Shown one piece after another: positions 27,154-36,256 of a stretch of 64,000 bases of DNA (its first letter is position 1; each line of letters opens with the position of its first letter). The notes below the pieces were generated by a model that had not been told where the DNA came from, ran no database searches, and saw only the letters and a list, made by a program, of their open reading frames with translations. The position numbers were made by a program, and so were the translations under genes. The stretch lies in the NCBI GenBank assembly GCA_031399085.1, contig JANNOQ010000027.1, forward strand, positions 62,001 through 126,000, written 5' to 3'. This DNA comes from R-RK-3 sp031399085. GTDB lineage: Bacteria > Pseudomonadota > Alphaproteobacteria > Rhizobiales > Rhodomicrobiaceae.

Positions 27154-28179
27154 ATGATTTTTCCTAGCTTGGCGGCTTTTGCTGAAGCGTTGCAGGACCT
27201 TCCTCCCGCAAACGAGGCGTGGCGTGATGTGGCGCTGGGGCGGCAGAAGCAGCTGACGAAACCGGCCGGATCGCTCGGGCGGCTGGAGGAATGCGCTGTC
27301 TTTCTGGCGGGCTGGGGACACGGGCCGGCGCCATCGGCTAAGGCCGCCAGGGTCATCATTTTCGCCGGAAATCATGGCGTGACCGCGCGGGGCGTCAGCC
27401 CCTTCCCGTCCGATGTTACAGCGCAGATGGTCGCCAACTTCGCCAATGGCGGCGCGGCGATCAACGCCATCGCCGATGCGTCAGGTGTCGATCTCGCCGT
27501 TGTCCCGCTCGCGCTTGACCGTCCAACCGGCGATATTTCCCGCGAGCCGGCCTTAAACGAAACCGAGTTGCTTGAAGCGCTCAATATTGGGGCCGATTCA
27601 GTCGCCGCACCTGCGGACATTCTGGCCGTTGGGGAGATGGGCATCGGCAACACCACCATCGCCGCCGCGCTGTGCGCGCGCGCTCTCGGCGGTGCAGGCC
27701 GGGATTGGGCCGGCCCTGGGACCGGCCTCAGCCCCGACGGCGTCGTGCATAAGGCCGCGATCATCGACGAAGCGCTCGCCCTCCATTCCACTTCCGGCGG
27801 CAGCGCCAGCGAGATCATGCGTCATTTCGGCGGCCGCGAAACGGCGGCGATTGCCGGAGCCGTGGTAGCCGCGCGCCACGCACTGGTTCCCGTAATCCTC
27901 GACGGCTATGTCGTCTGCGCAAGCCTCGCGCCGCTTTACATAGAAAACCCGGCCATTCTATCTCATTGCGTCGCCGGACATTGCTCGGCGGAACCCGCGC
28001 ACCGCCGGCTTCTGCAAACCTTCGGATTGCGGCCGCTGCTCGATCTGAACATGCGGCTCGGCGAAGGCACTGGCGCGACGCTGGCCGTCGCCCTGCTGCG
28101 AGCAGCCGCCGCGGCCCATAATGAGATGGCGACCTTTGCCGAAGCGCGGGTCGCCAATCGCGACAACCGCGCGTCATGA
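27154..28179 (+). CDS. cobT: Nicotinate-nucleotide--dimethylbenzimidazole phosphoribosyltransferase
   Basis: A 341-residue enzyme that forms alpha-ribazole phosphate from 5,6-dimethylbenzimidazole and nicotinate mononucleotide (called CobU in Pseudomonas denitrificans naming). Seen are QKQLTKPAGSLGRLE, FAGNHGVTARGVSPFP, VGEMGIGNTTIAAAL, and near the C-terminus MRLGEGTGATLA with the catalytic glutamate. It is divergent from the riboswitch-controlled operon across about 120 nt and begins cobT-cobS-cobP, overlapping cobS by ATGA. Confidence 0.96.
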   Translation: MIFPSLAAFAEALQDLPPANEAWRDVALGRQKQLTKPAGSLGRLEECAVFLAGWGHGPAPSAKAARVIIFAGNHGVTARGVSPFPSDVTAQMVANFANGGAAINAIADASGVDLAVVPLALDRPTGDISREPALNETELLEALNIGADSVAAPADILAVGEMGIGNTTIAAALCARALGGAGRDWAGPGTGLSPDGVVHKAAIIDEALALHSTSGGSASEIMRHFGGRETAAIAGAVVAARHALVPVILDGYVVCASLAPLYIENPAILSHCVAGHCSAEPAHRRLLQTFGLRPLLDLNMRLGEGTGATLAVALLRAAAAAHNEMATFAEARVANRDNRAS

Positions 28180-28961
28180 TCGAGCTGGCAGGCGCATTCC
28201 GGCAGCGGACCGAGGAATTGGGCGTTGCAATCGGCCTTTTGACGCGCTTTCCGCTGCCTCCCTTCGAGACGCGAACTGCGGCGACGATCGGATCGGCCTT
28301 TTGGGCCTATCCGCTCGCCGGAGCGCTGATCGGCGCGACCGCCGCCGCAATGTTCTGGCTCTGCATCGCCGCTGGATTCAGCGCAACGCCCGCCGTGCTG
28401 CTCGCAATGACCGCCGCGCTTGTCGCTGGAGGCGGCTTTCATGAGGACGGCCTCAGCGATTTCTGGGACGGTCTTGGCGGCGGCAACTCGCGCGAGGCCA
28501 AGCTCGCCATCATGCGGGACAGCCGGATCGGCGCCTATGGCGCGCTGGCGCTGTTGATGACGCTCGGTCTGCAGGCATCCTTTCTGGTGAGCCTTCAGCA
28601 TTATGCTGGGCTCGCCGTGGTGATGGCTGCGCTGATTTCCGCCGAAACCCTCGCGCGCGGCGCGATCGCCGTGCCGGTCGCCTTGCTTCGTCCGGTTCGC
28701 CCGGATGGCCTGGGGGCGACGATGGCCGCGCCACCTTCGGTCATCTTGCTCATTGGCGCCGGCTTGGCGATAGCTATTGCGGCGCTGCTGCTCGGCTGGC
28801 TGGTCGCGGCGCTGATCTTAGGAGCACTGATCGGGGCGTCGTTGATCGCCCTGCTCGCATGGTCGTTCCTCGGCGGCTTCACCGGCGACGTGCTCGGCGC
28901 GGCGGCGGCCACCGCCCGGATGACCGCACTCGGCGCGCTGACCCTGGCCATGACGCCATGA
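28176..28961 (+). CDS. cobS: Cobalamin 5'-phosphate synthase CobS (CobV)
   Basis: A 261-residue integral membrane enzyme that joins AdoCbi-GDP with alpha-ribazole (phosphate). TRFPLP near the N-terminus, GGGFHEDGLSDFWDGLGGG with the metal-binding DGxxD acidic motif, KLAIMRDSRIGAYGALAL and several hydrophobic helices are the family marks. It starts in the stop of cobT (ATGA) and its own stop overlaps the cobP start (ATGA), so the three genes are translationally coupled. Confidence 0.95.
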   Translation: MIELAGAFRQRTEELGVAIGLLTRFPLPPFETRTAATIGSAFWAYPLAGALIGATAAAMFWLCIAAGFSATPAVLLAMTAALVAGGGFHEDGLSDFWDGLGGGNSREAKLAIMRDSRIGAYGALALLMTLGLQASFLVSLQHYAGLAVVMAALISAETLARGAIAVPVALLRPVRPDGLGATMAAPPSVILLIGAGLAIAIAALLLGWLVAALILGALIGASLIALLAWSFLGGFTGDVLGAAAATARMTALGALTLAMTP

Positions 28962-29470
28962 CCGCTCGGACCTATCTCATCCTCGGCGGCGCGCGCTCCG
29001 GCAAGACGCGGCGCGCGCTCGCCATTGGCGCTCCGTTCGCCGAGCGCTTTTACATCGCCACCGCCGAGGCGCTTGACGATGAAATGTCGGCCCGGATCGC
29101 CCACCATCGCCGCGAGCGCGACGGCGCGTGGTCAACGGTCGAGGCCCCTCTTGACTTGGCCGGCGCGATTGCAAAGCTTGCCTCTGCCGAAGCGGTAGGC
29201 GTGGTCGATTGCCTGACGCTCTGGCTATGCAATCTGATGGCGGCTGGCCACGATGTCGACGCCGCGACGGCGGAGCTGCGCAAGGCGGCCAGCGCCTCGC
29301 CCGCGACGCTGGTTTTCGTTTCGAATGAGCTAGGGCTCGGCCTGGTTCCCGAAACCCGGCTCGGCCGCGAATTCCGCGACCATCAAGGCCGGCTCAACCA
29401 GGCGATGGCCGAGATCGTCGAGCAGGCCGAATTCATCGTGGCGGGCCTGCCGCTGCGGCTTAAGCCGTAA
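28958..29470 (+). CDS. cobP: Adenosylcobinamide kinase / guanylyltransferase CobP (CobU)
   Basis: A 170-residue bifunctional enzyme that phosphorylates adenosylcobinamide and then transfers GMP to it. YLILGGARSGKTRRAL is the P-loop, AHHRRERDGAW carries the histidine that becomes guanylylated, VVDCLTLWL is the Walker B strand and FVSNELGLGLVPE is conserved. The ATG at 28958 overlaps the cobS stop. With cobT and cobS it completes nucleotide-loop assembly. Confidence 0.95.
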   Translation: MTARTYLILGGARSGKTRRALAIGAPFAERFYIATAEALDDEMSARIAHHRRERDGAWSTVEAPLDLAGAIAKLASAEAVGVVDCLTLWLCNLMAAGHDVDAATAELRKAASASPATLVFVSNELGLGLVPETRLGREFRDHQGRLNQAMAEIVEQAEFIVAGLPLRLKP

Positions 29471-29644
29471 GGCCGTCACGGGCGGGCACGGCGTACGGCG
29501 GAATGCGCCAACAGCCTGCACAACCCCGACAGCCAAAACGGCCTTGGAATTTGACGGGAAAGCATGTTACGCGTTACGTCTGGTTTCGCCGGTTCCAAAC
29601 TGGTCGCCGGAACCGAATGTCCCCGCCTAGCCGGGCAAAGCTCC

Positions 29645-29721
<77 letters not shown>

Positions 29722-29766
29722 ATAAATCAAGGACTTAGCCTGGTTAGAGTTGGTTATAATGCAGCC

Positions 29767-29789
29767 AAAATAGGCACTGTGTAGGCACG
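29767..29789. repeat. TAGGCAC paired repeat, left end of island
   Basis: A 23-nt sequence containing two TAGGCAC heptamers 4 nt apart. It recurs with one mismatch at 52508-52530 near the other end. The position near both att copies suggests integrase arm-type binding sites. Confidence 0.6.
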
Positions 29790-29816
29790 TGGAAGGCTCT
29801 TTTTCTCCTGCGGCCG

Positions 29817-31784
29817 TTAACAGCCTTTCTCACCGCTGCTGTCAGCAGGTGAGAAGGTTGCAGCATCATTGGCCGCACCGCTGGGCATCTTTGATTTCGC
29901 AACCTTTGTCAGATCGCTCGGCACCAATCTGCGGCCGGCAATCCTCATTAAGAACACTGTCCGCGAAGCACTTTCGCCAGCGCGCGTAAGGGACCTACTC
30001 GCGACGGCGTCCCTGATATGCAAGCCCTTACCATCGTCCCTTGTTAAATCCAGCACCAAGAGAAGACTCAGCCGCCAGCTGGCGTTCTGATATTCCTCCG
30101 TTTGCCCGCCGTAAGTGGCAAAAAGTGCATCTGGCGAAGCGTCCACCAACTCTCGCTTGACCTCCACCACGAACCGCTCTGTGCCCAGGCTGAATACAAC
30201 GTCGGAGCGGCCTCCCGAGACGCGTTGAACCTCAAAGCCCATCGGCCCCATCCAGCCCGAAAGCATCGCGTGGAAATGCCTCTGTAGGGCATTCTCGTGA
30301 GGCAGATCGTCCGCAGATCGCTGGAACAAGTAGCTGGATAGAACATCATTACGGCCCGAAATGTCCGTGCACCAGTGCAAGAAGCGCAGCGAAAAAAAAA
30401 CTACTTGTCCGAGGAAAATGCGGCCATCAAGGTTGGCTTGAATATCGGGATGACCCTCGATTTGTTGTAGCCAATCCTCCAAAGTTATCCGCAGACCAGC
30501 TGGCATGGACGCGTCAAATCCCGTCGATAGTGCAGACATCAAACGTGCAATCAGCTGAGGGGGCGAGTTCGATTGTGCTGGCTGCGATCGATCCGCACTC
30601 GGGATCGTACTGGCCGCCTCCCCCAGCCGCTCAACTTGAGCGATCAATTCAGACGCATCCTCAGACAGCGAGTCTGCGGGGTTGTGGCGTAACCACTCTC
30701 GCACCTGATGTAGTTGCCCGGCAGTCTTGAACACACTCGCCTCTATGACTGGTCTTACTGCATCCTCAAGGCCAGTAGTCGCCTTTCCACGAAAGAAAGA
30801 GCGTGATGCAGAGTAAACCCGAAGCAATTCCTCACCAATTACAGCTGCCGGTTGCCACCAACTTGGTTCCCATAGCCGCTTGGCGAGCGCATCAATTGTT
30901 AGCGCCATCCTGCACCAACAGACAATTGTCTCCCGCTCCGCCCGTTGCCATCCTCGAACACTTTGAGAGCCATGGACCGCCATTAAATAAAATGCATGCT
31001 TCCGTAGTTCTTCGGAAACTGCCGTAATAGCGATAGGCTCCGTGCGCGCAACCAACGATAGAAGTGCCTCGACTGAAAGACGCATCAGTTGCGCCTCGCT
31101 TGTCACTTCGCCACTCGCATCTGCATGCTGGAACGAAGCGTGCGCATCCGATAAAGCTGCCTGAAGCCCGCTCAACGATGCACCTTCGAGCGCTTGAACG
31201 AGCTTCGCGCAACCAAGTTCATAGCTTGCTCCGGCGCTGCCAGCTTCAACAAGCTCGCTTAAACGTCGCACCAGGTCAGCTTCGCGAACCCGGGACCAGA
31301 CGAGGCCGATAGCTTTGGCGGCAGCCTCATGATCAAAGTCGTTTAAATCTGCATCTAGCAGTGCTGAAGCAATGCGCAGCTCTCGGGACTTCACACCGAG
31401 AGCGAAGCCTAAGGCACCGAACAACGCAGCGCGTCGAAGTAACCCCGATGCTGTTCGATTAGAAAATGTTCCGACGAGTATTTCAAATATGGACGTGGAC
31501 GCATCCGTGTCCAATCGCGCCAGCGGCTCCAAATAATCGCTCAACTCCAGAAGCGTTAGAGGATCGGCGGCGTTTCTAAAACATGCAATGATGAATTGCG
31601 CTGCTGGGCTATCCGGAACAACAGCACCGTCAGCAATCAGAAGAGCAACGAGATCTGAAGCGAAAGGTGATCTAGAAAGCTGCTCAGTCTCTGCAACGAT
31701 TCCATCCACACCGTCGACGACGTCGAGGCGCAGAGCGACTCCACTTGACCGATGTTCTGCAATTATGGCTTCAATCCGATGCAT
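29817..31784 (-). CDS. Large effector-like protein with C-terminal PD-(D/E)XK nuclease
   Basis: A 655-residue protein; the N-terminal 470 residues are mostly predicted helical and match no domain I know. The C-terminal 150 residues carry a PD-(D/E)XK nuclease signature in order: a glutamate helix (LPHENALQRHF, Glu about 497), SDVVFSLG (Asp about 528), FVVEVKREL (Glu 541, Lys 543) and YGGQTEEY (Gln about 561). This fold includes restriction enzymes and the Cap4-type nucleases. The ATG at 31784 overlaps the ATPase stop as TAATG; a TTG 12 nt upstream is possible. As third gene of the SMC operon it is the probable killing or DNA-degrading effector. Confidence 0.75.
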   Translation of the reverse strand: MHRIEAIIAEHRSSGVALRLDVVDGVDGIVAETEQLSRSPFASDLVALLIADGAVVPDSPAAQFIIACFRNAADPLTLLELSDYLEPLARLDTDASTSIFEILVGTFSNRTASGLLRRAALFGALGFALGVKSRELRIASALLDADLNDFDHEAAAKAIGLVWSRVREADLVRRLSELVEAGSAGASYELGCAKLVQALEGASLSGLQAALSDAHASFQHADASGEVTSEAQLMRLSVEALLSLVARTEPIAITAVSEELRKHAFYLMAVHGSQSVRGWQRAERETIVCWCRMALTIDALAKRLWEPSWWQPAAVIGEELLRVYSASRSFFRGKATTGLEDAVRPVIEASVFKTAGQLHQVREWLRHNPADSLSEDASELIAQVERLGEAASTIPSADRSQPAQSNSPPQLIARLMSALSTGFDASMPAGLRITLEDWLQQIEGHPDIQANLDGRIFLGQVVFFSLRFLHWCTDISGRNDVLSSYLFQRSADDLPHENALQRHFHAMLSGWMGPMGFEVQRVSGGRSDVVFSLGTERFVVEVKRELVDASPDALFATYGGQTEEYQNASWRLSLLLVLDLTRDDGKGLHIRDAVASRSLTRAGESASRTVFLMRIAGRRLVPSDLTKVAKSKMPSGAANDAATFSPADSSGEKGC

Positions 31785-33739
31785 TACCACATCCAATCTT
31801 CGCCTTCTTTTCTCAGTACGCGTTCGGGATCGACATGCGCCAGCATCGGCGGGGATGCCAGGGCCGCAACGAAGACCTGCAAATGCTGGAGTTCTTCGGA
31901 CACCGCCTTCAGCTCGCGCATTAGATCCGCAAGATCGTCGTCAGCCAGCTCTTGAGCGCCAGGAGAGTCGATAAATAGAAGTCCAGGATGCCGTCCGATG
32001 CCTCGCTTCTCTCCAGACTTCAAAATTGCGAGAACGGTTGCGATCTTTAGTCGGAGCTTTTCACCCACAGTTACCGCGCCAAAGGTCGTCGACTTCCCAC
32101 CCTTGACAATGTCGAGCTGGGCGTTGCCTTTCAGTCTAGCCTCCGAAAGCTGGATCATGCCAAACCGCCGAGCATAGTCGACGATCTGTTTGGAAACTTC
32201 AGTTAGCAGACCTTCCTGTATTTCCTTGACGCGTGCGTCAGACTCGTCCACCGCTGCCGCGATGATGGCCATCTCCTTGAGTCGGTCGGATTTGGGCGTT
32301 GCAACTGGCTTCTGAATTTCGTCGAGGCGAGCTTCGAGACGAGCTACGACAAGCATTAGATCATTCCGCCGATTGCCGGCCCGGAGCTCACTCTCAAGTT
32401 TCGCGAGTGCCGCTTCGCAGTGGCGTACATCATCGCCCCTCAGCGCGGACTCGCTTTCCACGTTTCTAATGTGCTCGCGATGTGCATCGCCCGCAGCTTT
32501 CGACTTGGCGGCTGTCTCTCGTGCAACGACCAGTTCTGCCTCCCCGTCATCGCCTGTGTGCATTGCCTCTCCGCACATTGCGCACGCATTTGCAGCTTCC
32601 TCCCGCTCGCGCCGAGCTTCGGTAACGACGGCGTCGCACCTCGGGCAACATTTCGGATCGAGTGTGCGGAATATTCGGCCTGCCGCAATCGTGTCCGTAA
32701 TCTCAACGACCCTGCGACGGTCGAACCTTTCCGCCTTATCCAACTGCATTTGGGCCGATTTTGCCGCCTCGAGCGCAAGCAAGGAAGAACGCCTTTGCGC
32801 TTGTGCGGCCAGGAGTGCCTCACTGGCTGCACCATACTGCGCTCGATAATCAGCCAGAGTCGGCAGCGTGGTCAGCTCTTGTTTGGCTTTTTGAAGCTGA
32901 TCCTCGAGCTCCAAAGTGCGCTTCATTTGCTCCCGACGCACATCCTCCTGGCGCCGTACCCGTTCGCTCTCCTCACGATCAAGGACCGACTTAGCAACCT
33001 TTGCCTCGCAGTATGTAGAGACCCATGGCAAGCCCAAATACATCTGCATTAAGCGGGTAGGCAAGCCCGCCATATTGACATCGCCGAGCAACGAACTGAA
33101 TGTTGGCCCCATCGATAAAGCGCCTGACAAAGCCGCCCAGTCCTGAACCACCTCTTTGCCGAGTTCGTCGTTCCAGGTCGGCAGTGCATCAAGGCCCAAC
33201 TCCCTCAAAAAGAATTCCGACATCGTCGACTTGAACTCAGCAGCGCTGTCAAAACGCGCCAACTGATTCCATTGGTCACCCGTCAGTTGCACCAAGGCAC
33301 CGGTGCCTTGAGCGGGGTCTTCAAGGCGGACCTCATACATTGTCTCATTCAACGAAAACTGAAGTCGAGCTTCCTGAATCCAGGCCTTGACGTCCTTTTG
33401 GAGTCCGCTAGCGGGTTCGCCGCGCAGCAGCCAACGAGCGACGTGCAAAATGGATGACTTGCCTTTGAGGTTGCTATCCGAAAGAATAGCGTAGAGGCCA
33501 GGTTCAAGATCGGACCATTTGAAATTGAATGGCCCCTCCGTAACCGTGCCGTGCTTTTCGCCTCTAAATTCGATCGTCTTCAGCGTCAGACGCCGAGGAC
33601 TCGACATAGCCGGCGCGGCTTTGATACGGCGCCTATCGAGAACTTCTTCTACCGTCGCTTCAGCCTCACCACTTCGTAATGCGATATTTGCGGTCCAACT
33701 TGACTTGTTGTCGCGTTTTGGACGTCGCGCCATCGTCAC
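31784..33739 (-). CDS. SMC/Rad50-like ATPase with zinc hook (LmuB/ABC-3C-like)
   Basis: A 651-residue ABC-type ATPase of the SMC/Rad50 kind. A Walker A-like loop lies at about residues 87-98 (LSDSNLKGKSSIL). Charged coiled-coil segments occupy about 245-345 and 375-480, and between them is a zinc-hook pattern, C365xxC368 (CPRC) and C386xxC389 (CAMC). The signature-like VTVGEKLRLKIATVLAIL (about 556-573) and Walker B GLLFIDSPGAQE (about 586-597) follow. Lamassu LmuB and other ABC-3C ATPases have this layout. It uses GTG at 33739 (GTGA overlap with the gene before) or ATG at 33733. Confidence 0.85.
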   Translation of the reverse strand: MTMARRPKRDNKSSWTANIALRSGEAEATVEEVLDRRRIKAAPAMSSPRRLTLKTIEFRGEKHGTVTEGPFNFKWSDLEPGLYAILSDSNLKGKSSILHVARWLLRGEPASGLQKDVKAWIQEARLQFSLNETMYEVRLEDPAQGTGALVQLTGDQWNQLARFDSAAEFKSTMSEFFLRELGLDALPTWNDELGKEVVQDWAALSGALSMGPTFSSLLGDVNMAGLPTRLMQMYLGLPWVSTYCEAKVAKSVLDREESERVRRQEDVRREQMKRTLELEDQLQKAKQELTTLPTLADYRAQYGAASEALLAAQAQRRSSLLALEAAKSAQMQLDKAERFDRRRVVEITDTIAAGRIFRTLDPKCCPRCDAVVTEARREREEAANACAMCGEAMHTGDDGEAELVVARETAAKSKAAGDAHREHIRNVESESALRGDDVRHCEAALAKLESELRAGNRRNDLMLVVARLEARLDEIQKPVATPKSDRLKEMAIIAAAVDESDARVKEIQEGLLTEVSKQIVDYARRFGMIQLSEARLKGNAQLDIVKGGKSTTFGAVTVGEKLRLKIATVLAILKSGEKRGIGRHPGLLFIDSPGAQELADDDLADLMRELKAVSEELQHLQVFVAALASPPMLAHVDPERVLRKEGEDWMW

Positions 33740-34362
33740 TTGCCTTTCAGCTTGATCGCATCCAGGCGCGCTCGAACCGCTTCGGTGATCGATGGGATCT
33801 GATACCCAAGCTCAGTCCCGGCGTACTGAGATCGCTTATACTGCCGCTCTTTGAGCGCGGTACCAGTTGCTGAGCCTGCCAGATCACAAACGACCTTGGC
33901 GCGGTCGCAATACCATTTGAGCACTGGCGCGGATTTGACCGCTTGCTCACAGACCGCGAAAGTCTTCGGAAAAAGCAGGAAGTTTGTCTCTATGACACGC
34001 CCACCCGACTTCCGACCAGTGATTGCCACAAGCTCGCGCGATTTGAGGATCGACATGGCGTTGTCGATCGGATCAAACGCACCGAAGAAATAGCGGACCA
34101 TCGGGAGGCGCCTGATGTCAGGCTCCTCGGAACTCATAATGTTTTCCACCAAAGCTAAATCTTCCGGCTGGCCATCCCTCGCGAAACGGTCAAGGAGTTC
34201 TGCAGCGAGATAATCCGGGTAGCGCAGCCAGAAATCCAACGCGTGAAGACGAGCTTCGCCTCGGAAAATGTGCGTTGCGTCACAGATGGATTCAGGGAGC
34301 GCTTGGCTGCCTTCGCACAAGATGAAGAGCAAGCGAATGGCATCTCTCAAATACTCGTTCAT
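33736..34362 (-). CDS. Small middle component of SMC module (LmuC/ABC-3C-like)
   Basis: A 208-residue protein without a named domain that I can assign firmly. The segment ARLHALDFWLRYPDYLAAELL, followed by MVRYFFGAFDPIDNAMSILKSRELVAI, resembles the 'middle component' proteins that sit next to SMC-like ATPases in ABC-three-component systems, with a winged-helix-like C-terminal half. Its stop overlaps the ATPase start (GTGA). The operon order here is middle component, ATPase, effector. Its job is presumably to link ATPase and nuclease, by analogy with LmuC. Confidence 0.65.
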   Translation of the reverse strand: MNEYLRDAIRLLFILCEGSQALPESICDATHIFRGEARLHALDFWLRYPDYLAAELLDRFARDGQPEDLALVENIMSSEEPDIRRLPMVRYFFGAFDPIDNAMSILKSRELVAITGRKSGGRVIETNFLLFPKTFAVCEQAVKSAPVLKWYCDRAKVVCDLAGSATGTALKERQYKRSQYAGTELGYQIPSITEAVRARLDAIKLKGK

Positions 34363-34674
34363 GACCGCTGCTTAGCTAGCGTTCGGCCTGGGAGAGGCCA
34401 CTAGTATGAATTTGCAATAGGGCGGAGCGGACCGCTCCTGGAATATGCGACTTCAATACCTGCTTCTTACCGGTGTGAACAAGGGGATCTTCCAATCACT
34501 CCCACACAAAATACCTTCAGGTTTAAAAGGATTGATCCGCGCAGGCGTCCCACAGCAGGATCTGCTTGTGCGAAAAGGTATCAACAAACTACTTACCAGT
34601 GGGAGAGAAACTGCATTGGCGGTTTGGTAACCGGCGATCACGAACCAGCGCCATCCAATGCTCACATTTTGACC
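34363..34674. other. Intergenic region upstream of the SMC module
   Basis: About 310 nt lower in GC than the flanking genes. I see no convincing coding sequence. It must hold the promoter of the three-gene module (minus strand); no operator was recognised. Confidence 0.5.
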
Positions 34675-35136
34675 TCAACGCCGTCTGCTCCGAACTGCAC
34701 GTCCGATATGCGCTGCGGCGATGTACACTGATCGGCGGCGGTCGCCAAATCGGAACGGATTGCCTTGTTCGAATGGCTTGCCTCTCGGGCGCCCCTTGAC
34801 CGCGCAAACAAAATCGCGCCGGACGTCAGGGTAGTCTTCCAGAATTTCGAGTAGCACCCATGCCATTGGATTGACATCAGTTTTGCCGCGCGCCCAATTG
34901 GAAACCGTCTTTGGCGTGACCTCGCAAATTTGAGCAAACTGCGATTGCGAGATGCCAAGTCGCTTCAATCTCCCGGAAAGGCTTTCCATTATCTGCGCAT
35001 CAGCGTCTGGCATTTGGCGACGCGTGCGATCAGCATCTGGCATTGGCGTTTCGCTGGCATCGGCTAAAGCGTCTTCGCTTTCGGGGGGGTGCGCTAAGTC
35101 TAGAAATAGCTTCCACAGTTTGCGCGGTGCTATCAC
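34675..35136 (-). CDS. XRE-type helix-turn-helix protein
   Basis: About 150 residues. The middle part is a Cro/CI-type HTH: ESLSGRLKRLGISQSQFAQI followed by EVTPKTVSNWARGKTDVNPMAW. The N-terminal part repeats MPDADRTRRQ/MPDADAQ, and the C-terminal tail is basic. The start is uncertain: GTG at 35136 (used here), ATG at 35043 or later; the frame is open much further upstream into the integrase gene. It is on the same strand just upstream of the SMC module and could regulate it. Confidence 0.6.
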   Translation of the reverse strand: MIAPRKLWKLFLDLAHPPESEDALADASETPMPDADRTRRQMPDADAQIMESLSGRLKRLGISQSQFAQICEVTPKTVSNWARGKTDVNPMAWVLLEILEDYPDVRRDFVCAVKGRPRGKPFEQGNPFRFGDRRRSVYIAAAHIGRAVRSRRR

Positions 35137-35164
35137 GTTTTGCCCATGCCATGAATATGCGCGG

Positions 35165-36256
35165 TTACGCGCGTAACAATCTCTCCAGCGCCCGACGCGT
35201 CTGAGGGTCCAGGCGTGGTTGATCGGCCTGTTCGGCGTCTCGCAGGTTTGCCAGGATTTCTGCCTGGCGAATTCCCGCCACCGCTCCATAGCTTCGGAGA
35301 GTGGTGAGCACATCTTCGTGGCCGAGGTTTTGACTCCAAGCCTTTAGCTCTTCCGGCGTACGGCAAAGCGACTGCCCGAGGGCGACAAGTGTCTTGCGGA
35401 ACGCGTGCGGGTTGAAATAGGGCAGACCTACATTCTCAAAGGCTGAGCGGAAGATTTTGCGGATCGGCCCGGCGTTGCTCCAATTCTTTCGCGACAGCCC
35501 AATCGATGCGAAGTGGCCTTGGTCATTCAATCCGATTGCGGTTGAAGGAAATAACGGATCGGCTGGGCCGAACAACTGATCGGTTTCCAATTCAGATATC
35601 CAGTCCGAAACGATCCGCTCCACCTCGTCGCCGACAGGGAAGAAGACGGAGACAAACGTCTTGCGGGCTTTCGTGCGAACCTCGCGCGCGTCCTGGTTGA
35701 CCGTGCGCGCTCTTAAATCCACATGGCGGAGCCTCAATGACGCGATCGCGTTATCTCTAGCGCCGCTGAGCAGAGTAAAGGCGACCAGCGCCCGATCTCT
35801 CCGCTCCAAAACCGTGGCGGAGGGCATAGAACGAAGCACATGCAGGATCTGGTCCAGTGTGGGAACTGGACGCTCGCGCACGGCCTTCGCGACGCGCTCG
35901 TCATTGGCGCTGGAATTGAAGTAGTCGGCATCGGAATATTTGATACGGGATTTGTAACCGGGCTGTCCAGCAAGCCATTTGAACAAGCCCTTGACGGCCA
36001 TAAGCCGCGAGTGGATCGTGGACTTGGCCAAGCCCATGCCGGTTTCTGGATTGATGTATTCGAGAAGGTGTCGTTTGAACTTCCGGGCTTGCTCGATATG
36101 GAAATTTCTAAAGTCTTTGTAACCAGAGCTTTTCTCAAAAGCAGCGATTGCAGCGGCGATTTGATCAATCGACGCCTCAGCCATTTGATTTGCTTCCTGC
36201 AGATAGATCAGGTAGCATCGTTTTATCCGCTCATTAGTGGGATGATGCTTTGCCAT
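35165..36256 (-). CDS. Tyrosine-type site-specific integrase (first)
   Basis: A 363-residue tyrosine recombinase. A SAM-like core-binding domain (about residues 25-110) precedes the catalytic domain, with the first arginine in LLSGARDNAIASLRL, HAFRKTLVALG (HxxR), NLGHEDVLTTLRSYG (histidine and likely nucleophilic tyrosine). I favour the ATG at 36256 because GGGGAG lies upstream; an ATG at 36286 is also open. The start overlaps the end of the next gene upstream (HTH/zinc protein), forming an int-HTH-excisionase cassette. It may have mobilised the SMC module independently of the P4-type integrase. Confidence 0.88.
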   Translation of the reverse strand: MAKHHPTNERIKRCYLIYLQEANQMAEASIDQIAAAIAAFEKSSGYKDFRNFHIEQARKFKRHLLEYINPETGMGLAKSTIHSRLMAVKGLFKWLAGQPGYKSRIKYSDADYFNSSANDERVAKAVRERPVPTLDQILHVLRSMPSATVLERRDRALVAFTLLSGARDNAIASLRLRHVDLRARTVNQDAREVRTKARKTFVSVFFPVGDEVERIVSDWISELETDQLFGPADPLFPSTAIGLNDQGHFASIGLSRKNWSNAGPIRKIFRSAFENVGLPYFNPHAFRKTLVALGQSLCRTPEELKAWSQNLGHEDVLTTLRSYGAVAGIRQAEILANLRDAEQADQPRLDPQTRRALERLLRA

